NCBI GenBank assembly: GCA_003156805.1
Contig: PMHV01000045.1
Coordinates: 239 to 64,238 of the forward strand
Length of the DNA: 64,000 bases
DNA from: Acidobacteriaceae bacterium
GTDB lineage: Bacteria; Acidobacteriota; Terriglobia; Terriglobales; Acidobacteriaceae
Direction of reading: 5' to 3'
The position numbers were made by a program, and so were the translations under genes. The notes under the pieces were generated by a model. The model saw nothing but the letters and a program-made list of their open reading frames with translations, was not told the DNA's origin and searched no databases. Shown here one piece after another: positions 1 to 7,626 of this stretch; position 1 is the first letter of the stretch, and the number at the start of each line of letters is the position of its first letter.

Positions 1-66
1 ACTGAGGGGATGGATAAGGCACCAAGCCCCCTGCGTTGTTGTGTTTTCATGGATTTTGGCTTGCAT
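1..66 (-). CDS. 5' end of a divergent gene, cut by the window edge
   Basis: On the minus strand an ATG at 66-64 is preceded by a strong Shine-Dalgarno sequence, AAGGAG, seven bases upstream. The frame then stays open to the window edge (22 codons, beginning MQAKIHENTTTQG). I do not recognise the protein from this fragment. It faces the TetR gene at 167 across about 100 bp. TetR regulators commonly control the gene divergent to them, so this is the most likely local target, but that is inference. Confidence 0.5.
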   Translation of the reverse strand, partial: MQAKIHENTTTQGAWCLIHPLS

Positions 67-87
67 CGATTTTCTCCTTATGTGACA

Positions 88-100
88 TTTAACGTTACGC
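88..100. promoter_or_regulatory. Possible operator in the TetR divergent intergenic region
   Basis: The 100-bp gap between the two divergent starts is AT-rich compared with its surroundings and holds the perfect 8-bp palindrome TAACGTTA at 90-97. A palindrome between a TetR gene and a divergent gene is where an operator would be expected. It is short, and I see no longer flanking symmetry, so the call is tentative. Confidence 0.25.
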
Positions 101-166
101 ATAGTAAAGTATGGATTTTGGATGTCGCCAGTTTGCTTTACGACTCGTTAAGATAAACCTTATTTC

Positions 167-802
167 ATGCCCAAACGCCCGAGAACCATACGCAGAGGCC
201 GGCCTCGCAGCCGCGCCGCCGAATCACATGCCGCAATCATGGATGCGGTTTACGAACTGCTGCAGAAAAGGCCGGCAAGCGACCTGACTATGGAGGCAGT
301 AGCCACGCGGGCCAAAGTGGGCAAGCCGACCCTATACAAATGGTGGCCGTCAAAAGCGGCCCTCATCATGGCAATGTTTTATGAGCGGCTGGCCGGGAAG
401 CTGGAGGCGCCGAAGGCGGCGACGGCGGAAGGGGTCATCCGCGCGAAGATGCGTCATTTAATTAAGGAGTTTAACGGATTATTCGGCAAAGTCATGGCCG
501 ACCTCATTGCCGAGGGACAGAGCGACCCGTCCATCCTGAAGGAGTTGTACGAAGGGCACATAAAGCTCAGACGGGAGTCAACCGTGGCCGACATCGAGCG
601 TGGCAAGGCGAGTGGAGAGTTCGCAGCCGACATCGATCCTGAGCTGCTGATCGATTCGATGTTCGGTCCAATCTACTACCGGATGCTCTTGCGGCTGGGA
701 CCGCTGACCGAACAGTTTGGCAGTGATCTAATCAGTCAGACACTTCGCGGAGTGCGACCTGGTTCGACCAAATCTCACCGAGGAAAAGCGGCACGAGCCT
801 AG
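167..802 (+). CDS. TetR/AcrR family transcriptional regulator
   Basis: The 211-residue protein has the TetR layout: a basic N-terminal tail (RPRTIRRGRPRSRAA), then a helix-turn-helix at about residues 25-70 with the typical LTMEAVATRAKVGKPTLYKW and WWPSKAALI segments, followed by an all-helical C-terminal ligand-binding and dimerisation domain. Length is normal for the family. Such proteins repress a nearby gene until a small ligand binds. The probable target is the divergent gene at the window edge. The gene is convergent with the DJ-1/PfpI gene and the two share the tetranucleotide CTAG (799-802) as overlapping stop codons. The ligand cannot be predicted. Confidence 0.93.
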   Translation: MPKRPRTIRRGRPRSRAAESHAAIMDAVYELLQKRPASDLTMEAVATRAKVGKPTLYKWWPSKAALIMAMFYERLAGKLEAPKAATAEGVIRAKMRHLIKEFNGLFGKVMADLIAEGQSDPSILKELYEGHIKLRRESTVADIERGKASGEFAADIDPELLIDSMFGPIYYRMLLRLGPLTEQFGSDLISQTLRGVRPGSTKSHRGKAARA

Positions 803-1554
803 ACAGCGACGCCCAGAATGGCCGCGAACCGCCGCGCTTCGGCTTCCCTGGATACTGCGATTGCTGAATAGCTTTGGTTGAATGCTTGCAAAACCTCAGC
901 GGGAGCTGTATCAGGCATGCCACTGTGAAACACAGGGTTTGGCGCGTATTGGATGCTCAATTGAATTTGTTGGGCAATTGCGTCCTCACGCAACAACGAC
1001 GCGACAACCAAAGCAGCGTCGAGTCCTGCGGTAACGCCGGCAGCGGTGACCAGGTTGCCATCAACGACGACGCGCGACCTAATGGGTATGGCGCCGTAGT
1101 ATGGTAGCAGACTCCAGGTAGACCAGTGCGTGGTGGCCTGGCGTCCGCGCAGAATCCCCGCCGCACCGCACAGCAAAGCTCCCGTACAAACTGAGAACAC
1201 AAGTCTGCCCGCGGCAAAGTGATTTCGAATCAGGGAAAGCACCTCTTCGTCGTTCATAAGCTGCTGCTGTCCGTGGCCGCCAGGCACCAGCAGAACATCG
1301 ACTTCAGGTGTCTCGGCGATGCTCATATCGGGCGTCAGAACCAGCCCCTGAATATCGCGAACTGGAGAGTTCGTTTTCGCTATCACATGAATGGTTGAGT
1401 TTGGGATTCGCGATAGCACTTCGAATGGTCCGGTAAAGTCGATTTGGTCCATGCGGGGAAAAATCAAAGCACCGATGGTCAAATGCTTGTCTTGGCGTGC
1501 GGGCTTGTCTCTGTCTGAAATCGTGATTGGCGTGTCCATATCGTAGCTATTCAT
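799..1554 (-). CDS. DJ-1/PfpI family protein (GlxA/isonitrile hydratase-like)
   Basis: From the ATG at 1554 the protein is about 251 residues. It shows the glutamine-amidotransferase-like fold of the DJ-1/PfpI superfamily: a DFTGPFEVL segment near residue 40, LLVPGGHG near 90, and the nucleophile elbow VFSVCTGALLCGAAG with Cys123, followed by TTHWSTW. This set of motifs is typical of the branch containing isonitrile hydratase and the N-terminal domain of GlxA-type regulators, but no AraC domain follows here. The start overlaps the end of the XRE regulator gene by 8 bp, which suggests translational coupling in a three-gene operon. A longer frame starts at 1629 but would lie within the upstream gene. 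The substrate is unknown. Confidence 0.88.
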   Translation of the reverse strand: MNSYDMDTPITISDRDKPARQDKHLTIGALIFPRMDQIDFTGPFEVLSRIPNSTIHVIAKTNSPVRDIQGLVLTPDMSIAETPEVDVLLVPGGHGQQQLMNDEEVLSLIRNHFAAGRLVFSVCTGALLCGAAGILRGRQATTHWSTWSLLPYYGAIPIRSRVVVDGNLVTAAGVTAGLDAALVVASLLREDAIAQQIQLSIQYAPNPVFHSGMPDTAPAEVLQAFNQSYSAIAVSREAEARRFAAILGVAV

Positions 1555-2335
1555 ATTTGCTTTCCGATTCGAGTGGAAACATGCACTCGATCCGCATTTC
1601 TTGTGCGGTAATGGATTGCGGCGTACCAACCGTCGTGATGAGTGAAAAATAAGAAAGACGCTCGCTGCCTTTTACGAACGTGATAGGCAGTACCGGACTA
1701 TGAGTCCATGGAATCGTGCTTAGAGTCTTCACGCCAGGATACTTTTCGAGCTTCTTCAGGAGTTCCACCGTCTTTTGATCCACAATATGGCCAACGGATT
1801 CGCGACATACGCGCTGTAGAAGTCCAGCCGCAACTACCCCCCAATTGTCGACGAATGGCCGCATCCCTGCGGGATCAAACATGAGATCGAGCAGGTTGCG
1901 CGGGCGTGGGCGTGCCTCCAGATCAACAAAGGAGCCGAAGAAGCGTGGCGCGGCTTTATTGGTTCTGATCACATTCCAGTAGCGGTCCAACACGAGTGCA
2001 GGGTGCGGTTCCTGTTGGAGCAGCATTCGATCGATCGCCTCTGTAACCGCAGCCATCTCAGGAACCTCCCACGAGGATTCTTCGTAGATGGGGGCGTAGC
2101 CCGAAGCGAGCAGCAGGACATTCCGCTCGCGCAGCGGAATGTCCAACTTCTCTGAAACGATCGACAGCAAGTCTCTACTGGGCACGCTCCGGCCGCTCTC
2201 CACAAAGCTGAGGTGCCGTTGCGAGATCCCGGTATCAAGAGACAAATCAAGTTGACTCTTGCCCCGCTGGCGTCGCCAATAGCGGAGTAGATTGCCGAGT
2301 TCATGTTCCTGGAGGTGTTCCTGCGTTTGCATCAT
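1547..2335 (-). CDS. XRE-type HTH regulator with MmyB-like ligand domain
   Basis: The N-terminus carries a Cro/C1 helix-turn-helix (LGNLLRYWRRQRGKSQLDLS, then GISQRHLSFVESGRSVPS). The remainder has the features of the MmyB-like C-terminal domain, including LLLASGYAP, HPALVLDRYWNVIRTN, and NLLDLMFDP. MmyB-like domains are related to PAS domains and are found in regulators of antibiotic or redox genes. I chose the ATG at 2335 because it starts four bases after the stop of the upstream SnoaL-like gene; a frame opening further upstream would run into that gene. The order SnoaL-like, regulator, PfpI with almost no gaps indicates one transcript, perhaps autoregulated. Confidence 0.9.
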   Translation of the reverse strand: MMQTQEHLQEHELGNLLRYWRRQRGKSQLDLSLDTGISQRHLSFVESGRSVPSRDLLSIVSEKLDIPLRERNVLLLASGYAPIYEESSWEVPEMAAVTEAIDRMLLQQEPHPALVLDRYWNVIRTNKAAPRFFGSFVDLEARPRPRNLLDLMFDPAGMRPFVDNWGVVAAGLLQRVCRESVGHIVDQKTVELLKKLEKYPGVKTLSTIPWTHSPVLPITFVKGSERLSYFSLITTVGTPQSITAQEMRIECMFPLESESKYE

Positions 2336-2339
2336 TCCC

Positions 2340-2759
2340 TCAGAACTGGATGGGACCGACGGAACCAAACCACCGACGGACCTTGCTTGGGTCTTTCTCA
2401 TCCATGTAGAAGAAGTGCGTCATCACCGGCTTCACTACCGGTTTGCTTTTGTCATCCGGCGTCATCGTAACCGTACCGCGGAATACCTTCAACGAGCCAC
2501 CGTCCCAGTATTCGACCACCTCGTGCAGGGCGGTAAAGCCGGTATCGATGAAGGCACGCAGACCCTCGCGAATTTGCTCGCGTCCATGCCAATCCGCGAT
2601 GCCAAGGTTGCAAGTCGCGTCCTGGGTAAAGCAGTCGAAGCCTTTGCCGAACGTTTTGTCGTCAATTTCCTTCCAGAAAGCGAGCAGCCATTTCGGCGGC
2701 TCCGTTTTCGTCATGGTTCGGGTTGTCACTTCCTTCTCTTCGTGTATTAGGGTCGTCAT
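2340..2759 (-). CDS. SnoaL-like / NTF2-fold protein
   Basis: The protein is about 139 residues with a pattern typical of the nuclear-transport-factor-2-like fold: an early helix (WLLAFWKEIDDKTFGKG), a TQDATCNLG strand, DWHGREQIREGLRAFI, and late strands such as KVFRGTVTMT and VMTHFFYMDE. This fold serves as ketosteroid isomerases, polyketide cyclases and many uncharacterised small-molecule enzymes. The start at 2759 was chosen over 2774 because AGGAGA lies just upstream of it. It is the first gene of the operon with the XRE/MmyB regulator and the PfpI protein. Function beyond the fold is not determinable. Confidence 0.78.
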   Translation of the reverse strand: MTTLIHEEKEVTTRTMTKTEPPKWLLAFWKEIDDKTFGKGFDCFTQDATCNLGIADWHGREQIREGLRAFIDTGFTALHEVVEYWDGGSLKVFRGTVTMTPDDKSKPVVKPVMTHFFYMDEKDPSKVRRWFGSVGPIQF

Positions 2760-3127
2760 TTTGCTTCTCCTCATATCAGGCGGCTAGCGCCTTCAACACC
2801 CAATATGAGCTCAACTGGACACGGCCGCAATTACGTCTGAAGTAATAAAACACTGTAAGGAGCCGAAGATGGTGCGGAATTCATGGAAAAGCGGAATTCG
2901 CGCACTGGTTGGTTACCTTCGTGGCAGTCGATGGCACGCCGGTACTATTTACTGGTCGGTGGCTCTGGTCTAGTCTCGTTCTTGAGCAGCACTTGGGGGA
3001 GGGCTGATCAACATACGTCCCACGACTCAAACGAGTCCTGGGGCGTTTTGTTTTGCGCTGCAATCCTCCCGTAACCACACCAAACCAGCCTTAGTTCATC
3101 TACCGGGGGCGTTGCGATGTGTCCGGA
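2760..3127. other. Gene-free stretch with a terminator-like hairpin
   Basis: These 368 bp separate the divergent SnoaL-like operon from the end of the hemerythrin gene. Short open frames occur on both strands but none has a convincing ribosome binding site or recognisable protein. The one clear structure is a hairpin plus T-tract at 3019-3054, listed separately. Confidence 0.5.
3019..3054 (+). terminator. Orphan rho-independent terminator-like hairpin
   Basis: CCCA (3019-3022) pairs with TGGG (3039-3042), and GACTC (3024-3028) with GAGTC (3033-3037), around a 4-base AAAC loop and one C-C mismatch. The stem is followed by GCGTTTTGTTTT. On the plus strand this looks like an intrinsic terminator, yet no plus-strand gene lies directly upstream. 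It could end an unannotated small RNA, or it could be chance. Confidence 0.35.
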
Positions 3128-3622
3128 CTATTTTGCGGGCCGCAGCTTAGTGGTTTCATTGGGCAGCGCGCAGGCCTGGGTCGCCTCCTTGAGGGCATCT
3201 TCCAGCCGCGCGCCCAGAGCGGCGAGTTCTTCCGGCTTCATCAATTCCTGCAGGCGTTCGAAGAGTTGGCGTTCTTCTTTGCGGATGTGGACGGAGAGTC
3301 GCTGGGCGAAGGCCAGCAGATGGTTTGCCGACATGGTGCCGCTCTCGGCGCGGGCAAAGTCTTCGCTCAGTTGGGCGTGATCGGCCAGCAATTCTTCCAC
3401 CAAGGCGGCGAGTTCGGGGAAGTTGCGCGCAACGGGAAACACCAGCCGCTCTTCCGCTGCGAAATGTACTTTGATCTCCTGCAGGAAGAGCCGCGCGATC
3501 TCCGATTGCCAGGCCGGCAAATTTTCCCCGGAGATGGGCTGGGCTCGATCAATGCGCACGCACAGCGCCAGCGCCCGCTGGTGCTGATGCGAGAGCGGAA
3601 TCAAGCTTTTATCGCGCAGCAT
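3128..3622 (-). CDS. Hemerythrin-like HHE cation-binding protein
   Basis: The 164-residue protein is a helical bundle with the metal-ligand pattern of bacterial hemerythrin-like domains: His12/His14 at the N-terminus, His53 with Glu57 in KVHFAAEERLVFP, His82 in LLADHAQL, and His112 with Glu116 in VHIRKEERQLFERL. These are the expected ligands of a non-haem di-iron centre that binds O2, NO or senses redox state. There is no signal peptide, so it should be cytoplasmic. It lies 21 bp downstream of the HAD phosphatase gene on the same strand and may be cotranscribed with it. The exact role is unknown. Confidence 0.88.
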   Translation of the reverse strand: MLRDKSLIPLSHQHQRALALCVRIDRAQPISGENLPAWQSEIARLFLQEIKVHFAAEERLVFPVARNFPELAALVEELLADHAQLSEDFARAESGTMSANHLLAFAQRLSVHIRKEERQLFERLQELMKPEELAALGARLEDALKEATQACALPNETTKLRPAK

Positions 3623-3643
3623 AGAGATACTGTTGTGGCGAGA

Positions 3644-4486
3644 TCAGGCCACACCAGCGGGTTCTACTGGTTGTTCCTCCACGGCGGGACGGAGGGTGAG
3701 CCAGTCAGTACGGACGCGCTCCCACTCCTGAATCAACATGCCATGAGACTCAAAAAGCGCGCGGATGCGGGGGCGGTCCCAGCCGACGATATCCTCGACG
3801 ATGGGCGCCAGCACGGCGAGGGCGCTCTTGCTGAGCACGGTGCGTTTAGCGATTTGGGAAACGTGGCGCGATTCGGAGACGGCGATGGTATAGCCGTCGC
3901 GGGCATTGACATGAAGCATGACGTGAACGTCGCTGCTGCCGTCGCCCACGTAAATGACGTGGTCGGGACCGGCAACATGCTGTGTGAGCAAGTTATCCAG
4001 CACGGCAACCTTGCCGTAGCCTGCGGTGGCGCGAATCAGAGAGTCGACTTCTCCGGAGGGTTTGTAGCGGAACTGAGTGCCATAGATGTGATCCTCGGGA
4101 ACCACGCCTTCGAGCGCGGCGCGAATCACTTCGACGGGCGAAGCTGAGAGCACGTAGAAATCGAAAATATGGCCGTCGATGCCAGTCTCAAGAATCTTAT
4201 AGAGCAGGGGAATGTTTTCCTTGAGGCGAATGCGCTTGCCAACTTCGTAGAGATGCTCCTTGCGAACTTTTTCTTTGAATTCGGGATCGTGAAGCAGCAG
4301 GTAGGCGAGTTCTCCGCCTTGCTGCACGAGGTTTAGCTTGGCCATGCCCTGCGCTTTGCGCTCGAACTCAGAGGTGGGAATGTCCACCAGCTCGGAGAGC
4401 ACATAGCCGGAGTCGTTGAAGGTCAGCGTCTGATCGAAGTCGCTGGCGAAGATATAACGCTTTAAGAGCTTATCAGCCATAAGCAT
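3644..4486 (-). CDS. HAD-superfamily phosphatase, phosphoserine-phosphatase-like
   Basis: The haloacid dehalogenase motifs are all visible in this 280-residue protein. Motif I is SDFDQTLT (nucleophile Asp16, acid/base Asp18), motif II is the FYVLSASP segment, motif III a lysine in the YGKVAVLD region, and motif IV is [12 protein letters not shown] with its acidic Mg2+ ligands. A helical cap lies between motifs I and II. This is the layout of phosphoserine-phosphatase-like enzymes, but no serine-pathway neighbour is present and the substrate cannot be assigned. The hemerythrin gene follows on the same strand 21 bp later. Confidence 0.88.
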   Translation of the reverse strand: MLMADKLLKRYIFASDFDQTLTFNDSGYVLSELVDIPTSEFERKAQGMAKLNLVQQGGELAYLLLHDPEFKEKVRKEHLYEVGKRIRLKENIPLLYKILETGIDGHIFDFYVLSASPVEVIRAALEGVVPEDHIYGTQFRYKPSGEVDSLIRATAGYGKVAVLDNLLTQHVAGPDHVIYVGDGSSDVHVMLHVNARDGYTIAVSESRHVSQIAKRTVLSKSALAVLAPIVEDIVGWDRPRIRALFESHGMLIQEWERVRTDWLTLRPAVEEQPVEPAGVA

Positions 4487-4507
4487 TAGATTGCAGGGCC
4501 GCGCGAA

Positions 4508-4541
4508 TGGCTCATGAAAAACGCCGCTGGCTCATGAAAAA
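4508..4541. repeat. Direct repeat, 14-bp word at 20-bp spacing
   Basis: TGGCTCATGAAAAA occurs at 4508-4521 and again at 4528-4541, separated by CGCCGC. It lies just upstream of the HAD gene, so it could be a double regulator site or a small duplication. Confidence 0.6.
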
Positions 4542-4657
4542 GATTGATCGGGATTATACGCGCTGGAGTTTTAACTTGTTGTTAACACAGGGCGGCTGCG
4601 CGGGATTGCGTCTGCGTGGATCCTTTCTGGTGGTGGGTCGGTTCGAAATGCCCCGCG

Positions 4658-4702
4658 CGAGATCCCTCGCCCCGCTGGTGAAAGCGCGGGGCTTCGGGAT
4701 GA
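4658..4702. repeat. REP-like palindromic element, CAGGATGAC family
   Basis: The element runs from GAGATCCCTCG through a CCCCGC/GCGGGG hairpin to CTTCGGGATGAC. The end resembles those of the elements at 7553-7611 and 63397-63531, both of which finish in CAGGATGAC, so all three look like copies or halves of one dispersed intergenic repeat. Confidence 0.55.
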
Positions 4703-4854
4703 CGGCCTTTGGAATAAGGGTCACACAAACCCGCTGCTCCAGTCCTGCGTGCCTTTACTAAATTCACGCGCGCGTCCAGAATAGATGGTCTGGGCGACGG
4801 CGAGAATTTGAAGCGTCGCAGCCGGGCCAGAGTCCGAATTCGACAGGAGTCCTC

Positions 4855-5043
4855 ATGTTAGCAAGTGGTGAACTGATCCGTTCGATGAACTATGTGGATG
4901 ATATTACGACCACGGTGCGGCGCATTCTGATTTCGATTCCCGGCATGGGCGTGGAGGAACGCCAGCGGTTGGCGGAGTATTTGCGCGTGGCCAACGCCTC
5001 GATCACGGACGCGTTGCAGCAGTTAGACAAGGCGGGCAAGTAG
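4855..5043 (+). CDS. Small conserved-looking protein upstream of the hydroxybutyryl-CoA dehydrogenase
   Basis: This 62-residue frame begins at an ATG preceded by CAGGAGTCCTC, a good ribosome binding site. Its TAG stop is followed immediately by the GTG start of the dehydrogenase gene, a coupling arrangement that supports it being real. The sequence is mostly helical and mildly acidic, with GMGVEERQRLAEYLRVANAS in the middle, and has no signal peptide or membrane segment. I do not recognise the family. It might regulate or assist the next gene product, but nothing in the sequence proves this. Confidence 0.65.
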   Translation: MLASGELIRSMNYVDDITTTVRRILISIPGMGVEERQRLAEYLRVANASITDALQQLDKAGK

Positions 5044-5970
5044 GTGGCGCAGGTAAGAACCATCGCCGTGATTGGCGCGGGCATTATGGGGCGCGGCATT
5101 GCCCACGCGGCGGCGCTGGGCGGCTACCGCACGGTGCTGGAAGATCTTTTGCCCGGGGCGCTGCGCAAGGCGGAGAGCGAGATTCGTACGAATCTCGACA
5201 AGGCGGTGGAACTGGGCAAGGTGGCGGCTCCGGATGCCGATGCCGCATTTCAGCGGCTCGAATATGCGGGATCAGTGGAGCAGGCGGCGCGCGAGGCGGA
5301 CCTGGTGATTGAGGCGGTTCCGGAGGAGATGGAGTCGAAGATTGAAATCTTCACCCTGCTCGATAAGATTTGCCGGCCGGCGACGGTGCTCGCGTCGAAT
5401 ACTTCTTCGCTGAGCGTGACCGAGATCGCCAGCGTGACCTACCGCGCGAAGAAATGCGTGGGGATGCATTTTTTCAATCCCGTTCACAAGATGAAGCTGC
5501 TCGAAGTGGTGCGCGCGCTCGAGACCGACGACGACACGCTGGCGACCGTTGTTGATGTTGGGCAGCGCATGAAGAAAGAAGTGGTGGTGATCAAGGAGTC
5601 GCCTGGATTTGTTACCAGCCGCATCAATGCCATGATTGGCAACGAAGCGTTTTACATGCTGCAGGAGGGGATTGCCTCGGCGGCCGACATCGACAAGGCG
5701 CTGAAGCTTGGGCTCAATCATCCCATGGGGCCGTTTGAGTTGGTGGATCTTGTGGGCCTCGACACGCGGCTTAACATTCTCGAGTACCTGCACAAATCGC
5801 TGGGAGAAAAATATCGGCCCGCGCCGCTGCTGGTGCAATACGTGAAGGCGGGACGGTTGGGGCGGAAGTCGGGGCGCGGAGTGTATGAGTATCCTGAGGC
5901 GACTGGGAAAGTTGAAACGAGAGCCCGTGAATCCGAGGCGGTTGGCGCGGCGCAGAAGATACGCCGGTAG
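5044..5970 (+). CDS. 3-hydroxybutyryl-CoA dehydrogenase
   Basis: The enzyme interconverts 3-hydroxyacyl-CoA and acetoacetyl-type CoA with NAD(P). The 308-residue protein has the N-terminal Rossmann fold with IGAGIMGRGIA at residues 10-20, the NTSSLS and GMHFFNPVHKMKLLEVV catalytic segments (the His in HFFNPVH is the family's catalytic base), ESPGFVTSRI, and the C-terminal domain with NHPMGPFELVDLVGLD. This layout matches single-function Hbd/PaaH enzymes rather than the large FadB fusion. The start codon is GTG, directly after the stop of the small upstream gene. The role is in fatty acid or butyrate/polyhydroxyalkanoate metabolism. Confidence 0.93.
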   Translation: MAQVRTIAVIGAGIMGRGIAHAAALGGYRTVLEDLLPGALRKAESEIRTNLDKAVELGKVAAPDADAAFQRLEYAGSVEQAAREADLVIEAVPEEMESKIEIFTLLDKICRPATVLASNTSSLSVTEIASVTYRAKKCVGMHFFNPVHKMKLLEVVRALETDDDTLATVVDVGQRMKKEVVVIKESPGFVTSRINAMIGNEAFYMLQEGIASAADIDKALKLGLNHPMGPFELVDLVGLDTRLNILEYLHKSLGEKYRPAPLLVQYVKAGRLGRKSGRGVYEYPEATGKVETRARESEAVGAAQKIRR

Positions 5971-5979
5971 AATCCTGCT

Positions 5980-7161
5980 CTAGCGTGAAGTTTCGTCTCG
6001 ACCGAAACTCAGTCCAGAGAGGGCCGAAACTTTTTCCTTTTCAATTCCCTTACTCGTAATCAGAACGTGAAAGCTCTCGCCCATGCCCGCGGGCGTGACC
6101 AGATGTTTGAGTTGCAGCGCGACTTTGGCGCGCTCCTGCGGCAGACGGCACTCTTCGAAGGCGTCGGCAAACTGGTTGGCCTCGCCGATGCCCAATAGAA
6201 ACTGCGATTGAGTTACGAGTCTCTGCGTTTTCATGCCGTGAGCTTCGGCGGTGGCGGCGAGGGTGGTGAAGTTTACGTCGGCGGTGATGTCTTGTTCTCC
6301 AGGAGCTTCGTATGGATTCGTGCCGAGGGAATGGTGGCGGAAAGTTTTCAACGTTCCGCGATGGCGGCCAGCGAGTTGTTCTTCGCGGGTGTAGCCATAG
6401 TCGATGGCGACGAAGAATCCGCACTGGATCGTAGATGCGATGCGGCGCATGTAGTGTTGCGCGGTGAGGGCAGCTTCGAGGCGTTCACCGGGTTCGGGAT
6501 GGACGGCGTAACGGTCAAGGAATTCAAGTTCTTGCGCCGAAGACGGGACCCAGGTTTCGACGAAACGCCCGTCACGCGCGGCGATGCGCAGGGAGCCTTC
6601 GGGGCTGAAGATCTCGACGGGGAGCGCGTCGAAGAATTCGTTGGCGAAGAAGATCGTGGGAAGGTCGGCGTCAAGCGCCGCTAGCGAAACCGAATCCGCT
6701 TCTTGCGAGGGCCCGGCAGCCGGAGGATCGAACGAACCCAGCTTCGCGCGTCCTGATTTCAGGTGATGCGACAAAGTGGTGCGCAATCGTGCGCGCAGAG
6801 CAGCTGAGCGCTCGACCGGAACATATTGCAGAGCGCGGAAGAAAGCGGGAAACTTCTTCTCGGACCAATCAAGCACATCTTGCGCGAATAAGCCGCGGCC
6901 AGGTCCGAGTTCGACGAGTTCGATTTTCACCGGCGAACCGAGCGCGCACCATATTTCGTCGAACTGCCGCGCCAGAAGCCGGCCGAAGACGGCGTGCACG
7001 TCGCTCGACGTATAGAAGTCACCGCCTTTGCCGAACTGCTCGGCGTTGCGGGAATAGTAGCCGAATTCGGCGTCGTAGAGGCAAAGCTCCATGTAGCGCG
7101 AAAAGGGAATCGGGCCGCGCTCGCGGATTTCTTGCTCGATCTTTTGGCGGAGAGCATTCAT
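5980..7161 (-). CDS. SAM-dependent methyltransferase, MidA/NDUFAF7 family
   Basis: The 393-residue protein opens with IPFSRYMELCLYDAEFGYYS, the hallmark of the MidA (COG1565) family, followed by GKGGDFYTSSDVHAVFGRLL and the SAM-binding loop VELGPGRGLFAQDVL. The segment FFANEFFDALPVE matches the conserved family core. In mitochondria the homologue NDUFAF7 dimethylates an arginine of a complex I subunit, and a bacterial counterpart on NADH dehydrogenase is plausible, but no nuo gene is nearby. It converges with the dehydrogenase gene (9 bp apart) and follows the 100-residue protein at 7178-7480 by 16 bp, so the two minus-strand genes are probably cotranscribed. Confidence 0.9.
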   Translation of the reverse strand: MNALRQKIEQEIRERGPIPFSRYMELCLYDAEFGYYSRNAEQFGKGGDFYTSSDVHAVFGRLLARQFDEIWCALGSPVKIELVELGPGRGLFAQDVLDWSEKKFPAFFRALQYVPVERSAALRARLRTTLSHHLKSGRAKLGSFDPPAAGPSQEADSVSLAALDADLPTIFFANEFFDALPVEIFSPEGSLRIAARDGRFVETWVPSSAQELEFLDRYAVHPEPGERLEAALTAQHYMRRIASTIQCGFFVAIDYGYTREEQLAGRHRGTLKTFRHHSLGTNPYEAPGEQDITADVNFTTLAATAEAHGMKTQRLVTQSQFLLGIGEANQFADAFEECRLPQERAKVALQLKHLVTPAGMGESFHVLITSKGIEKEKVSALSGLSFGRDETSR

Positions 7162-7177
7162 TTGTTTCTAGCGAGGT

Positions 7178-7480
7178 TCACAATCCCTTCTCGCGGCGAT
7201 CAGCGCGGTCCTGCGGAGTGCGGATGAACATCTCGACGAAGTAGTCGTGCAGGGCGTCGTAAAGCTGGCGCTGGAAGCTCCACTCGAATTGCGGATGGTC
7301 GAGATCGCGAGGATGAAGATCGAAATAGTATGTGTGTACGGGAACGGACGTGTCTTTGAACTGGATAACGATCTCAGCTCCTTCACCTTTGGCGCGCGCG
7401 GAGAAGTTCAAGAGCGGATGCTCGTAGAGACGCAGTTGAGCGAGGACGCGATCGAGGCGGGCGTTGGGGGTTTCGGACAC
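7178..7480 (-). CDS. Hypothetical protein, 100 residues
   Basis: A GTG-started frame on the same strand as, and 16 bp before, the MidA gene. The protein is soluble with no signal peptide; the central segment HTYYFDLHPRDLDHPQFEW is rich in aromatic and acidic residues and looks like a conserved fold rather than random translation. The C-terminus is basic. I do not recognise a domain. Position suggests an operon with the methyltransferase. Confidence 0.7.
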   Translation of the reverse strand: MSETPNARLDRVLAQLRLYEHPLLNFSARAKGEGAEIVIQFKDTSVPVHTYYFDLHPRDLDHPQFEWSFQRQLYDALHDYFVEMFIRTPQDRADRREKGL

Positions 7481-7552
7481 GCAAGGATTCTATCGGAATG
7501 GGGAAAGAAGCAAACACGCGGTCGTCGGGCCGAAGGTAATGTTGAGCTGCGA

Positions 7553-7611
7553 GGGATCTTCGACTCCGTGACTGCTTCGCTTTGCGGAGCAGTCGCTGCG
7601 CTCAGGATGAC
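7553..7611. repeat. REP-like palindromic element, CAGGATGAC family
   Basis: Between the 100-residue gene and the permease gene there is GGATCTTCGACTCC, a hairpin with arms GACTGCT (7570-7576) and AGCAGTC (7588-7594), and the terminal CTCAGGATGAC. The same terminal word occurs in the longer element at 63397-63531. Confidence 0.6.
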
Positions 7612-7626
7612 ATTCACAATAGAAAT

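Larger units (their letters stand above)
4487..4854. other. Gene-free stretch with a 20-bp direct repeat and a REP-like hairpin
   Basis: This 368-bp gap lies between two divergent genes. It holds a 14-base word repeated once at 20-bp spacing (4508-4541) and a short palindromic element ending in GGGATGAC (4658-4702). Promoters for both flanking genes should lie here but I see no convincing -35/-10 pair. No gene is supported. Confidence 0.5.

Noticed and set aside
3119-4147. Long plus-strand open frame opposite the hemerythrin and HAD genes
   Set aside because: It is an antisense shadow: the minus-strand proteins have clear motifs, while this translation has none.
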